Of a DNA stretch of 64,000 nt, positions 53,278-64,000 are shown piece after piece. The notes below the pieces were generated by a model that searched no databases, was not told where the DNA came from, and saw only the letters and a program-made list of their open reading frames with translations. Position 1 is the first letter of the stretch; every line of letters begins with the position of its first letter. The position numbers were made by a program, and so were the translations under genes. Source of the DNA: CAVPUA01 sp963708805 (GTDB lineage Bacteria > Actinomycetota > Actinomycetes > Mycobacteriales > Jatrophihabitantaceae); assembly GCA_963708805.1 (NCBI GenBank), contig CAVPUA010000003.1:1116001-1180000 (forward strand), written 5' to 3'.

Positions 53278-55629
53278 TCAGGGCGACAGGAAATAGCCGG
53301 TGATGTCGACGATGACCTGGATGGTGCCGGCCGAGCCGTTGTACAGCGCGATCCGGCCATCAGCGCCGACCGGGACGACGGCGAGGTTGGCGACCGTGAG
53401 CCCGGCGGTGAAGTTGAGGTTCGACACACCGGGCATCGTGGTGCCGGCGGCGTAGGCCGTGAGGTACCCGGTGCCCTGCGGCTGGGTGACCGTGAGGTTG
53501 ACGACGACGGCTTTCGCATTGCTCGGGATCGCGCCGCCGGTGACCGTCAACGCCATTGACGTTCCGGCGTTGACCGCAGTCGTGTTCCGAGTGTCGAGCA
53601 GCCGCGAGGGCGTCTCGGTGCCGAGGCCGCCGGCCACCGGCGCGCCGGCGAGGACGTAGCCGAAGACGTCGACGATGAACTGGGCGCTGCCGGTCGAGCC
53701 GTTGTACAGCTCGATTCCCCCGTCACTTCCGACCGGGACGACCGCGAGGTTGGCGACCGTGAGCCCGGCGGTGAAGTTGAGGTTCGACACACCGGGCATG
53801 CTGGTGCCGTCGGCGTACGCGGTGAGGTACCCGGCGCCCTGCGGCTGGGTCACCGTCAGATTCACGATGACGGCCGCGACATGACTCGGGGGCACGTCGT
53901 GGATCGCGGTCACCGGCAGGCTGATCGAGCCACCGGCCGAGACCGGCGTGGTGGCGCGCGTGTCCAGTAGGCGCGCTGGCGACACCGACCCCACCGTGCC
54001 GTTGGCGGACGCCGACCCGCCGACGATGTAGCCGGTGATGTCGACGATGAACTGGGCGGTGCCGCCCGAGCCGTTGTACAGCTCGATGCCCCCGTCGCCG
54101 CCGATCGGGACGACGGCGAGATTGGGGACCGTCTGCCCCGCTGAGAAGTTCAGGTTCGACACGTCGGGAAGCATCGAGCCGTCGGCGAATGCGGTCGCGA
54201 AGCCGGAGGTCTGCGGTTGGGTGACGGTGATATTGGCGACGACGGCGGAGACGCCCGAGTAGGGCAGGCCGAGCTTGCCCGTGATGCCCAGATGGACGTC
54301 GGCGCCCGCGCCCACTGCTGCGGCCGCGGCGCCTATACCCGAGCGGGTGTCGAGGACCCGAGACGGCGTCGCGATCGAGACGAAGCCCCCGGACGCCGCG
54401 GTCAGCGTCGTCGGCGCGAAGCCGCTGATGCCCTCCGGCGTGCCCAGACCGGACGGTCCGTCCCATCCGGTGCCCGCTGTGCACAGGATCGAGGGCGAGC
54501 ACGAGGCGGTCGTGTCCGCTCCGCTCACGACATCGTTGAACGCACTCGGGTGCTCGTAGAGATAGGACGCCGGGTTGTCGTTCGTTCCGGGCGGCCCGGC
54601 CAGAGCGTAGATCCCGGCCACGAGGGGCGCCCCCGCGCTCGTCCCGCCGAAGACCGCCCAGCGCCCCTGGGTGTAGACCGCGACGCCGGTTTCTGGGTCA
54701 CCGTCGATCGAGAGGTCGTTGTCGGCGCGGTTCGCGCACACCGAGTTCGGGATGATCGACTGCCAGGTCGGTTTGGTCTCGTCGATGGAGCATCCCGAGC
54801 TGGTGCCGTCCTGGGCCGGCGGATGCGGAGGGGCCGGGTTGAGCCAGACCGACTCCGTCCACCCGCGGGCGTTGGAGGCCTGATCGAGCGTCGTTCCGCC
54901 GACCGAGATCACGTCCGGGGACGACGCGGGGTAGCCGATGCCGTAACCGGTGTCGCCGGCTGAGGCGACGAACGCGATGCCCAGCTGACTGAAGTAGGCG
55001 CTGTCGAAGTAGGGCTCGTCACCGCCTTCGCCCGCGCCCCAGCTCATCGACACGTATTTGGCGCCGAGCGAGGTGGCCTCGCCCACGGCGGTGAACAGAT
55101 TGTTGTCGTCAGCCGACGCCTCGACCAGCGTGATCGAGCAGAGGGGACAGGCGGCCGACACCATGTCGAGATCCAGTCCGGTTTCCTGCGCCCAGCTCGC
55201 GTTGGTCGCGGGCAGCGGCGTGGTCGCTCCCGACTGGTTGATCTGCTGGAAGCAACCGTTGTCCGTCGTGCAGGCCGACAGGCCGTAGGTCGAGCGGTAG
55301 GTCGCAAGGTCCGACTCGGCCGACGGGTCTCCGTAGGCGTCGATCACGTACACCCGCTGGCCGCTGCCCTTGGTCGAGGACGGCAGTTCATAGGCGGATT
55401 GGATGTCGGAGGGGCTGTAGCCCGAGGGCATCGCGCCGGCTGTCGCCGGTGCCTTGATGTCCGTGCGCCGGATCGACAGGCACGAGAAGTGGTGGGGCGC
55501 GGGCACGCGGGCGCAGTCGTAGGCGTAGTTGACGCTGGCGTCGGCCCGGGCCGTCGCGGTCACGGCGAACGAGGTCACCAGGCCGAACACCGCCAGCGCC
55601 GCCGCCACTGCGCGTCGCCGTGTCTGCAT
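53278..55629 (-). CDS. Secreted sedolisin-like (S53) protease with three C-terminal LDTR repeats
   Basis: The product has 783 residues. A signal peptide (about 1-30) is followed by a serine-carboxyl peptidase domain: Glu149 and Asp153 in QETGLDLD, the oxyanion Asp226 in VASAGDTGYG and the nucleophile Ser331 in FGGTSAGAPLVAG. Unlike classical sedolisins there is no long pro-domain. Residues about 416-783 form three tandem repeats of about 115, each opening with PSRVLDTR or a close variant and closing with FIVDITGY-like ends, joined by near-identical SNLNFTAGLTVANLAVVPVG cores. Such repeats occur on secreted actinobacterial proteins. It is probably an extracellular protease. Intact. Confidence 0.88.
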   Translation of the reverse strand: MQTRRRAVAAALAVFGLVTSFAVTATARADASVNYAYDCARVPAPHHFSCLSIRRTDIKAPATAGAMPSGYSPSDIQSAYELPSSTKGSGQRVYVIDAYGDPSAESDLATYRSTYGLSACTTDNGCFQQINQSGATTPLPATNASWAQETGLDLDMVSAACPLCSITLVEASADDNNLFTAVGEATSLGAKYVSMSWGAGEGGDEPYFDSAYFSQLGIAFVASAGDTGYGIGYPASSPDVISVGGTTLDQASNARGWTESVWLNPAPPHPPAQDGTSSGCSIDETKPTWQSIIPNSVCANRADNDLSIDGDPETGVAVYTQGRWAVFGGTSAGAPLVAGIYALAGPPGTNDNPASYLYEHPSAFNDVVSGADTTASCSPSILCTAGTGWDGPSGLGTPEGISGFAPTTLTAASGGFVSIATPSRVLDTRSGIGAAAAAVGAGADVHLGITGKLGLPYSGVSAVVANITVTQPQTSGFATAFADGSMLPDVSNLNFSAGQTVPNLAVVPIGGDGGIELYNGSGGTAQFIVDITGYIVGGSASANGTVGSVSPARLLDTRATTPVSAGGSISLPVTAIHDVPPSHVAAVIVNLTVTQPQGAGYLTAYADGTSMPGVSNLNFTAGLTVANLAVVPVGSDGGIELYNGSTGSAQFIVDVFGYVLAGAPVAGGLGTETPSRLLDTRNTTAVNAGTSMALTVTGGAIPSNAKAVVVNLTVTQPQGTGYLTAYAAGTTMPGVSNLNFTAGLTVANLAVVPVGADGRIALYNGSAGTIQVIVDITGYFLSP

Positions 55630-55733
55630 CGAAAGCCTTCCCGCCCTTTACCGTGTCGACACATCAGACCATCCGCAGCGGAGATCGCAAAGTGCATGGG
55701 TCACATCCACATGCGGATACTTGCGGAATGGTG

Positions 55734-55988
55734 ATGTCCAAGCGCGTGTCCTGGTTCCTGATCGCCTTCGGCGTCTGGTCCTGGATCATCTGGCCGACGT
55801 TCCTGAAGAACATCTGGGCCGATCACCGTTCCTGGAACCACGGCATGACGGCGTTCTTCGGAGTCCACCTCGCGCTGACCGTTGCCTCGCTGATCCTCGG
55901 CACGGTCATCGCCGTCCTCGGCATCCGCGCCCTGTTCGCTTCCCGGACTGCGCATCCCCTCGACGATCATGCCGACGCGTCGTCATGA
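55734..55988 (+). CDS. SCO4848-like small membrane protein
   Basis: The product has 84 residues from the ATG at 55734 (MSKRVSWFLIAFG). The motif VSWFLIAFGVWSWIIWPTFLKNIW is the hallmark of the SCO4848 family. A second TM helix (FFGVHLALTVASLILGTVIAVLGI) and a short polar tail follow. The family lies beside a D,D-carboxypeptidase gene near sdh in Streptomyces, as here. Function unknown. Its last codons lie within a 50-bp palindrome that also appears at 36026. Upstream in-frame codons to 55620 are not similar to the family. Confidence 0.85.
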   Translation: MSKRVSWFLIAFGVWSWIIWPTFLKNIWADHRSWNHGMTAFFGVHLALTVASLILGTVIAVLGIRALFASRTAHPLDDHADASS

Positions 55989-56011
55989 CGACGGCTCGAC
56001 ATGATCGTCGG
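55962..56011. repeat. 50-bp palindrome with CGACGATCATG arms, second copy
   Basis: The outer arms CGACGATCATG and CATGATCGTCG are the same as at 36026-36075, at the same total length. The centre differs and holds its own perfect palindrome CGTCGTCATGACGACG (55979-55994). It spans the 3' end of the SCO4848-like gene and the gap before convergent sdhB, so it may also terminate both. Confidence 0.8.
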
Positions 56012-56022
56012 CTTGGGGTGGG

Positions 56023-58526
<2,504 letters not shown>

Positions 58527-58539
58527 CGTCTTCAGTGCC

Positions 58540-58977
58540 TCAGTTCAGCGTGGGGTCGAAGGTGAAGATCACCAGCGTGCCGAGCGCGACGGTGATCGTC
58601 GCGGCCGAGTACAGCAGCGACTTGAGCCAGAAGCGGGTTGCGTCGCGCCGCGTGTAGTCGTTGATGATCGTGCGCAGGCCGTTGCTGCCGTGGATCATCG
58701 CCAGCCACAGCATCAACAGGTCCCAGACCTGCCAGAACGGCGAGGCCCAGCGGCCGGCGACGAAGGCCCAGTTGATGCGCTGCACGCCGCCGTCGAGGAT
58801 GTTCATGATGAACAGGTGGCCGAGCACCAGCACCACCAGGAAGATCCCCGAGATGCGCATGAACATCCACGCGTACAACTCGATGTTGGTCTTCGACCGG
58901 CCGCGGCGCACGGGTGACGAGCGGGGCGCCTCGATCACCGGCGGGATCGGCGAGTTCATGCCCGAGTTGATGCTCAT
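58540..58977 (-). CDS. sdhD: Succinate dehydrogenase membrane anchor SdhD
   Basis: A 145-residue anchor with three TM helices: ELYAWMFMRISGIFLVVLVLGHLFIMNIL, FWQVWDLLMLWLAMIHGSNGLRTI and LLYSAATITVALGTLVIFTF. The His in GHLF and the HGSNGLR motif are candidate haem and quinone-site residues. The ATG at 58975-58977 overlaps the sdhC stop (ATGA), and 13 bases separate it from sdhA. The order sdhC-sdhD-sdhA-sdhB is the common actinobacterial form. Intact. Confidence 0.92.
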   Translation of the reverse strand: MSINSGMNSPIPPVIEAPRSSPVRRGRSKTNIELYAWMFMRISGIFLVVLVLGHLFIMNILDGGVQRINWAFVAGRWASPFWQVWDLLMLWLAMIHGSNGLRTIINDYTRRDATRFWLKSLLYSAATITVALGTLVIFTFDPTLN

Positions 58978-59435
58978 TTGCCACCGAACCAGACCGAGAA
59001 GGTGTGCTGCAGCATGAAGTAGGCGCCGGGCACCATGACCACGATCCAGATGGCGACGATGGCCCAGAGCATCTGCCGCTGGAGCCGCGGCCCCTTGGCC
59101 CAGAAGTCCACCGCGATGATCCGCAGACCGTTCAGCGCGTGATAGAGGACGGCCCCGCACAGGCCCAGCTCCATGAAGTTCACGAACGGGTTCTTGTAGG
59201 TGTCGATGACCTTGTCGTAGGACTCGGGCGACACCCGGACGAGTGCGGTGTCGAGCACGTGCGCGAACAGGAAGAAGAACGTCAGGACGCCGGTGATCCG
59301 GTGGGCGACCCACGACCACATGCCTTCACGGCCGCGGTAGACCGTTCCGACCGGTTTGGCCCGGGACGGCGCCTGCTTCTGGCCGTTCGGTGGCACCGAA
59401 CCGTCGCTCGAGACGGTGACCGGGGCGCTGGACAC
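58974..59435 (-). CDS. sdhC: Succinate dehydrogenase cytochrome b556 subunit SdhC
   Basis: A 153-residue haem-bearing anchor. After a polar N-terminus come WSWVAHRITGVLTFFFLFAHVLDTALV (with the conserved His-Arg-x-Thr-Gly), MELGLCGAVLYHALNGLRIIAVDFW (the haem-ligand His region) and LWAIVAIWIVVMVPGAYFML. I chose GTG 59433-59435 because AGGAG lies six bases upstream; the frame extends to 59594 but lacks family similarity there. First gene of the operon; its promoter should lie in the 266-base gap shared with the divergent lipoprotein gene, where I saw no other feature. Intact. Confidence 0.9.
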   Translation of the reverse strand: MSSAPVTVSSDGSVPPNGQKQAPSRAKPVGTVYRGREGMWSWVAHRITGVLTFFFLFAHVLDTALVRVSPESYDKVIDTYKNPFVNFMELGLCGAVLYHALNGLRIIAVDFWAKGPRLQRQMLWAIVAIWIVVMVPGAYFMLQHTFSVWFGGK

Positions 59436-59701
59436 AGGCAACTCCTGTCGGACGGACGCGGCATGGACGAAACGGGCGCTGTACCTGGAGCTGACGGCCC
59501 GAAGGTCGATGCTAGCTGCCGAATTCCGTCGAGTCAGTGCTGCGCGGATGTGAGCAATCGGACACCTGTTCGGGGCGTTCCCCGGCCGGCTCACACAACG
59601 ATCAGATGACGACGTGCGCCCTGTTCATTCGGCTGCTCTACCGTATGCGGATCAGCGGGGGCTAAGTGAGCCTTCGCGCGTGGTTTCACCTCGATTGGAG
59701 A

Positions 59702-60806
59702 ATGATCTTGCGCGTTTCGCGTGTTGTGACGATCGGAGTCCTGGCCCTCAGCGGTGTACTCACCGTGAGCGCCTGTGGCAGCAAGTCTTCGGGCAGCGGC
59801 AGCAGCGGCGGAAGCGGCAGCAGCTCGTCGGCCGCGAAGGCGTTCAGCGCCTGCATGGTGCTCGACACCGGCGGCGTCGATGACAAGTCGTTCAACCAGT
59901 CGTCCTACGCCGGCATGACCGCGGCCAAGAAGGACGACCCGAGCCTGAACATCTCCTACGTTCCCTCGAACTCGAGCAACGACTACACGCCCAACCTCAA
60001 CGCCGAAGTGGCGAAGAAGTGTGACGCGATCATCGCCGTCGGTGGCCTGATGGCCGACAACGTCAAGGCCGCGGCGGTCGCCAACCCGACCGTCCACTTC
60101 GCGGAGGTCGACAACGCCTCGCAGGCGCCCAACCAGTACGGCATGCAGTTCAACACCGCGCAGGGCGGCTTCCTCGGCGGCTACCTCGCTGCCGGCATGA
60201 GCAAGACCGGCAAGGTCGCGACCTTCGGCGGCGCCGACATCCCGCCGGTGACGATCTACATGGACGGCTTCTGGGAAGGCGTGCAGTACTACAACAAGGT
60301 GAAGGGCACGAGCGTCTCAGGTGCTCGGCTGGGACGAGGGCAACCAGAAGGGCGGCACGTTCGTCCCCGGTAGCAACCCCTTCGGTGACCAGAACGGCGG
60401 CCAGCAGATCAGCCAGACGTTCATCAACCAGGGCGCTGACGTGATCTTCCCGGTCGCCGGTGGCTCGGGTCTGGGTGCCGGTGCGGCCGCTGACGCCTCG
60501 GGCGGCAAGGTCAAGGTCATCTGGGTCGACACCGACGGTTGCCAGTCCGCTGCCCAGTACTGCAAGGACTTCCTGAGCAGCGTCACCAAGGGCCTCGCGA
60601 GCGCGGTCGAGACCTACCTGAAGGCGGCCGTCTCGGGTACCTACCCGACCGGTTCCTACATCGGCACGCTGCAGAACGGCGGCACGGGCCTCGCGCCGTA
60701 CGACTCGTCGGTGCCGCAGACGCTGCAGACCGAGATCGCGTCGGTCAAGGCCGACATCATCTCGGGCAAGATCAAGATCACCTCACCGAGCCAGCCGACC
60801 AGCTAG
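59702..60806 (+). CDS. BMP family nucleoside-binding lipoprotein, one frameshift
   Basis: The solute-binding lipoprotein of a nucleoside-type ABC importer. The signal peptide ends in the lipobox LTVSACGS and a Ser/Gly-rich linker follows. The BMP core shows CMVLDTGGVDDKSFNQSSYAGM, YTPNLNAEVAKKCDAIIAVGGLM, FAEVDNAS, GFLGGYLAAGMSKTGKVATFGG, GADVIFPVAGGSGLG and IWVDTDGCQSA. A +1 insertion near 60317 (GTCTCAGGTGC) breaks the frame before VLGWDEGNQKGGTFV; the span is one over a multiple of three. ATG 59702 follows TTGGAGA. Related proteins bind inosine, guanosine and similar nucleosides. Confidence 0.92.
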
Positions 60807-60835
60807 CGCTGGGCGGCCGGTAGAGCAACCCGTCG

Positions 60836-60882
60836 TCGGCGGGGGAGATGTCTGACAGACTCTCCCTCGCCGATGGCTTTTT
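60836..60882 (+). terminator. Intercistronic terminator between lipoprotein and ATPase genes
   Basis: TCGGCGGGGGAGA pairs with TCTCCCTCGCCGA around a 12-base loop (which can extend the stem with GTCTGACAGAC) and is followed by GGCTTTTT. It lies 30 bases after the lipoprotein stop and 26 bases before the ATPase start. Partial termination here would keep the binding protein in excess over the transporter. Confidence 0.75.
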
Positions 60883-60907
60883 CCGCTGCTGATCGGGAGG
60901 CACCTAC

Positions 60908-62419
<1,512 letters not shown>

Positions 62420-62423
<4 letters not shown>

Positions 62424-63688
62424 CGACCGTGGCCGAGACGCCGGTCCCGGACGCGCCGCCCAGTGCGGACGGCACGCGGCCCTCGTTCGGGCGGCGGCTA
62501 TGGAACGCCTACATCTACGGCAGCACGCCGGTGCTGGTGCTGCTGGCCTTCATCTGCGCGCTGGTCATCGGCGCGATCCTGATCGTCATCTCCGACGACC
62601 CGACCCGAACCGCGATGGGGTACTTCACCCAGCACCCGAGCGACACCTTCAGCCGGGGCTGGCACGCGATCTCGCTGGCCTACTCGCAGTTGTTCCAGGG
62701 CTCGATCCTCAACACCGACTCGTTCTACTCCAACGGCGGCATCCCGGTTCTCAACCCGATCTCGGACACCCTGACCAACGCGGCGCCCCTCATGCTGGGC
62801 GGGCTGTCGGTCGGCCTCGCCTTCCGGGCCGGGCTGTTCAACATCGGCGGGCAGGGCCAGATCATCGCCGGCGCCATCTGTGCCGGTTACGTCGGTTTCG
62901 CGTGGAGCCTGCCGGCCGGCCTGCACGTGATCGTCTGCGTCATCGCCGGTGCACTCGGCGGTGCTGTGTGGGGTGGCATCGCCGGTGTCTTGAAGGCCAA
63001 GACAGGTGCGCACGAGGTGATCACGACGATCATGCTCAACTACATCGCTCTCTACCTGCTGGGCTATCTGCTGTCGGTCAACGGCTTCCAGAAGCCGCAC
63101 TCGAACGAGGCGCTGTCGCGCACCATGCACTCGACGGCCCTGCTGCCACACCTGTTCGGCTCGAACCCGAAGCTGCGCGCCAACTTCGGGCTGATCATCG
63201 CGCTCGCGGCCGCGTTGTTCTGCTGGTGGTTGCTCAGCCGGTCGACGCTCGGCTTCCGGCTGCGCGCGGTGGGGGCGAACGCCTTCGCCGCGCGGACGGC
63301 CGGTATGAGCATCGCCGGCAGCTACATCATCGTCATGCTGATCGCCGGCGCCCTCATGGGATTGGCCGGCGCCAGCCAGGTGATGGGCGTGAACACCTCG
63401 TTGAACCAGTCGATCGACGCCAACATCGGGTTCGACGCGATCACCGTCGCGCTGCTCGGTTTCGCCTCGCCCGGCGGGACGGTGCTGGCCGCCTTGCTCT
63501 ACGGCGCTCTCAACGCGGGCAGCGTGCAATTGCTGTCGCACACCAGCACTCCCCAGGACCTCGTCCACATCATGCAGGCGGTGATCGTGCTGTTCATCGC
63601 CGCGCCCGGACTCATCCGGCTGATCTTCCGGCTGCGAGCCTCGCGAGGTGGCGGCGGCGGAGCGCTCGCGAAGGGATGGAACGGATGA
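62420..63688 (+). CDS. Nucleoside ABC importer permease 1 (YufP-like)
   Basis: A 422-residue BPD_transp_2-family permease with eight to ten TM helices. Typical segments are NAAPLMLGGLSVGLAFRAGLFNIGGQGQIIAGAICAGYVG, GALGGAVWGGIAGVLKAKTGAHEVITTIMLNYIALYLLGYLL and GFDAITVALLGFASPGGTVLAALLYGALNAG. The KxxxGAHEVI(T/S)TIMLN motif is the coupling-helix region of the YufP/NupB group. The start overlaps the ATPase stop (GTGA) and the stop overlaps the next permease (ATGA). Intact. Confidence 0.93.
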
Positions 63689-64000
63689 CCGCCGTCGAGG
63701 ACGACCTCGTCGTCACGCACGTCGTGCTCGAACCGCCGGTGCCGATCCGGCGACGGGTGATCGCCGGTCTGGTGATCATCGTCGTCGGCCTCATCTGCGT
63801 CGTCGGCTGGGGCGTCGGCGCCAAGTCGGGCGACGCGGCATTCGGCCTCTCCGAGACGGGCGAGAAGGTCCACATCCCGGTCGTACGCGTCGCGGCCGAG
63901 GCGTCGGCCATCGTGCTCGGGGTCATCATCTGCCTGCTCGGTCTGTGGCACGTCATACGGGGATTCCGTCGCCGCGACATGAAGTGGGTCATCACCGCGG
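63685..64000 (+). CDS. Nucleoside ABC importer permease 2 (YufQ-like), N-terminal part, runs off the window
   Basis: The ATG at 63685 overlaps the first permease stop (ATGA). The visible 105 residues begin MTAVEDDLVVTHVVLEPPV, with a first TM helix (IAGLVIIVVGLICVVGWGV), an extracytoplasmic stretch and a second helix (ASAIVLGVIICLLGLWHVI) followed by RRRDMKWVITA. Position alone makes it the second permease (NupC/YufQ) of the importer; the diagnostic BPD_transp_2 core lies beyond the window edge. Confidence 0.75.
   Translation, partial: MTAVEDDLVVTHVVLEPPVPIRRRVIAGLVIIVVGLICVVGWGVGAKSGDAAFGLSETGEKVHIPVVRVAAEASAIVLGVIICLLGLWHVIRGFRRRDMKWVITA

Overview
The window is a 64-kb stretch of very GC-rich DNA from an actinobacterium. 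The evidence is a WhiB3-type WhiB protein, GroES plus a His-tailed GroEL1 behind a CIRCE operator, GuaB2 with GuaB3, a DosR/DosS-like hypoxia pair, an SCO4848-type protein and DUF3017/DUF5319/DUF5994/DUF6350 proteins. Two blocks match Mycobacterium tuberculosis gene order: tsaD-groES-groEL1-whiB3-DUF5319-guaB2-guaB3 (the Rv3419c-Rv3410c area) and sucC-sucD-Rv0954-like-Rv0955-like-purN-purH (Rv0951-Rv0957). I cannot name the genus. I saw no rRNA, tRNA, CRISPR array, prophage or classical insertion sequence. No gene-free gap exceeds 300 bases.

Layout. 1-4.5 kb: end of tsaD, a DUF559 nuclease-like gene bracketed by inverted palindromes, groES/groEL1, whiB3, DUF5319. 4.5-7.9 kb: an FtsX/MacB-type ABC exporter. 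8-13.3 kb: guanine nucleotide synthesis (guaB, guaB3, guaA) with an SDR gene inside. 13.3-18.9 kb: an oxygen/redox-stress locus (membrane protein, UspA, Acg-like nitroreductase, two-GAF kinase, NarL-type regulator) plus small accessory genes. 19-23.2 kb: VOC protein, Pr6Pr protein and a divergent PspC / PspC-kinase / regulator envelope-stress set. 23.3-26.4 kb: a type III PKS - membrane methyltransferase - flavoprotein operon resembling srsABC, then chorismate mutase behind what looks like a Phe/Tyr leader-peptide attenuator. 26.5-32.7 kb: pcrA, an M55 aminopeptidase and two polytopic membrane proteins. 32.9-42.4 kb: central carbon and one-carbon metabolism (sucCD, purNH, folD, mdh). 42.4-55.6 kb: TetR/MFS pair, DUF885 peptidase, hydrolase, CNNM/CBS protein, trpS, RNA ligase-like, YihY, D,D-carboxypeptidase and a secreted sedolisin-like protease. 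55.7-59.4 kb: sdhCDAB. 59.7-64 kb: a BMP-type nucleoside ABC importer running off the end.

About 17 genes, several of them essential, are broken by roughly 35 small indels. Nearly all are net +1, and correcting them restores full-length family members. I read these as assembly or base-calling errors and annotate each gene across its full span.

The most interesting points are the aromatic leader peptide and terminator upstream of aroQ, the palindrome-bracketed DUF559 gene, at least three families of short intergenic palindromes, the srs-like phenolic-lipid operon and the DosR-like locus with its own palindromic box.
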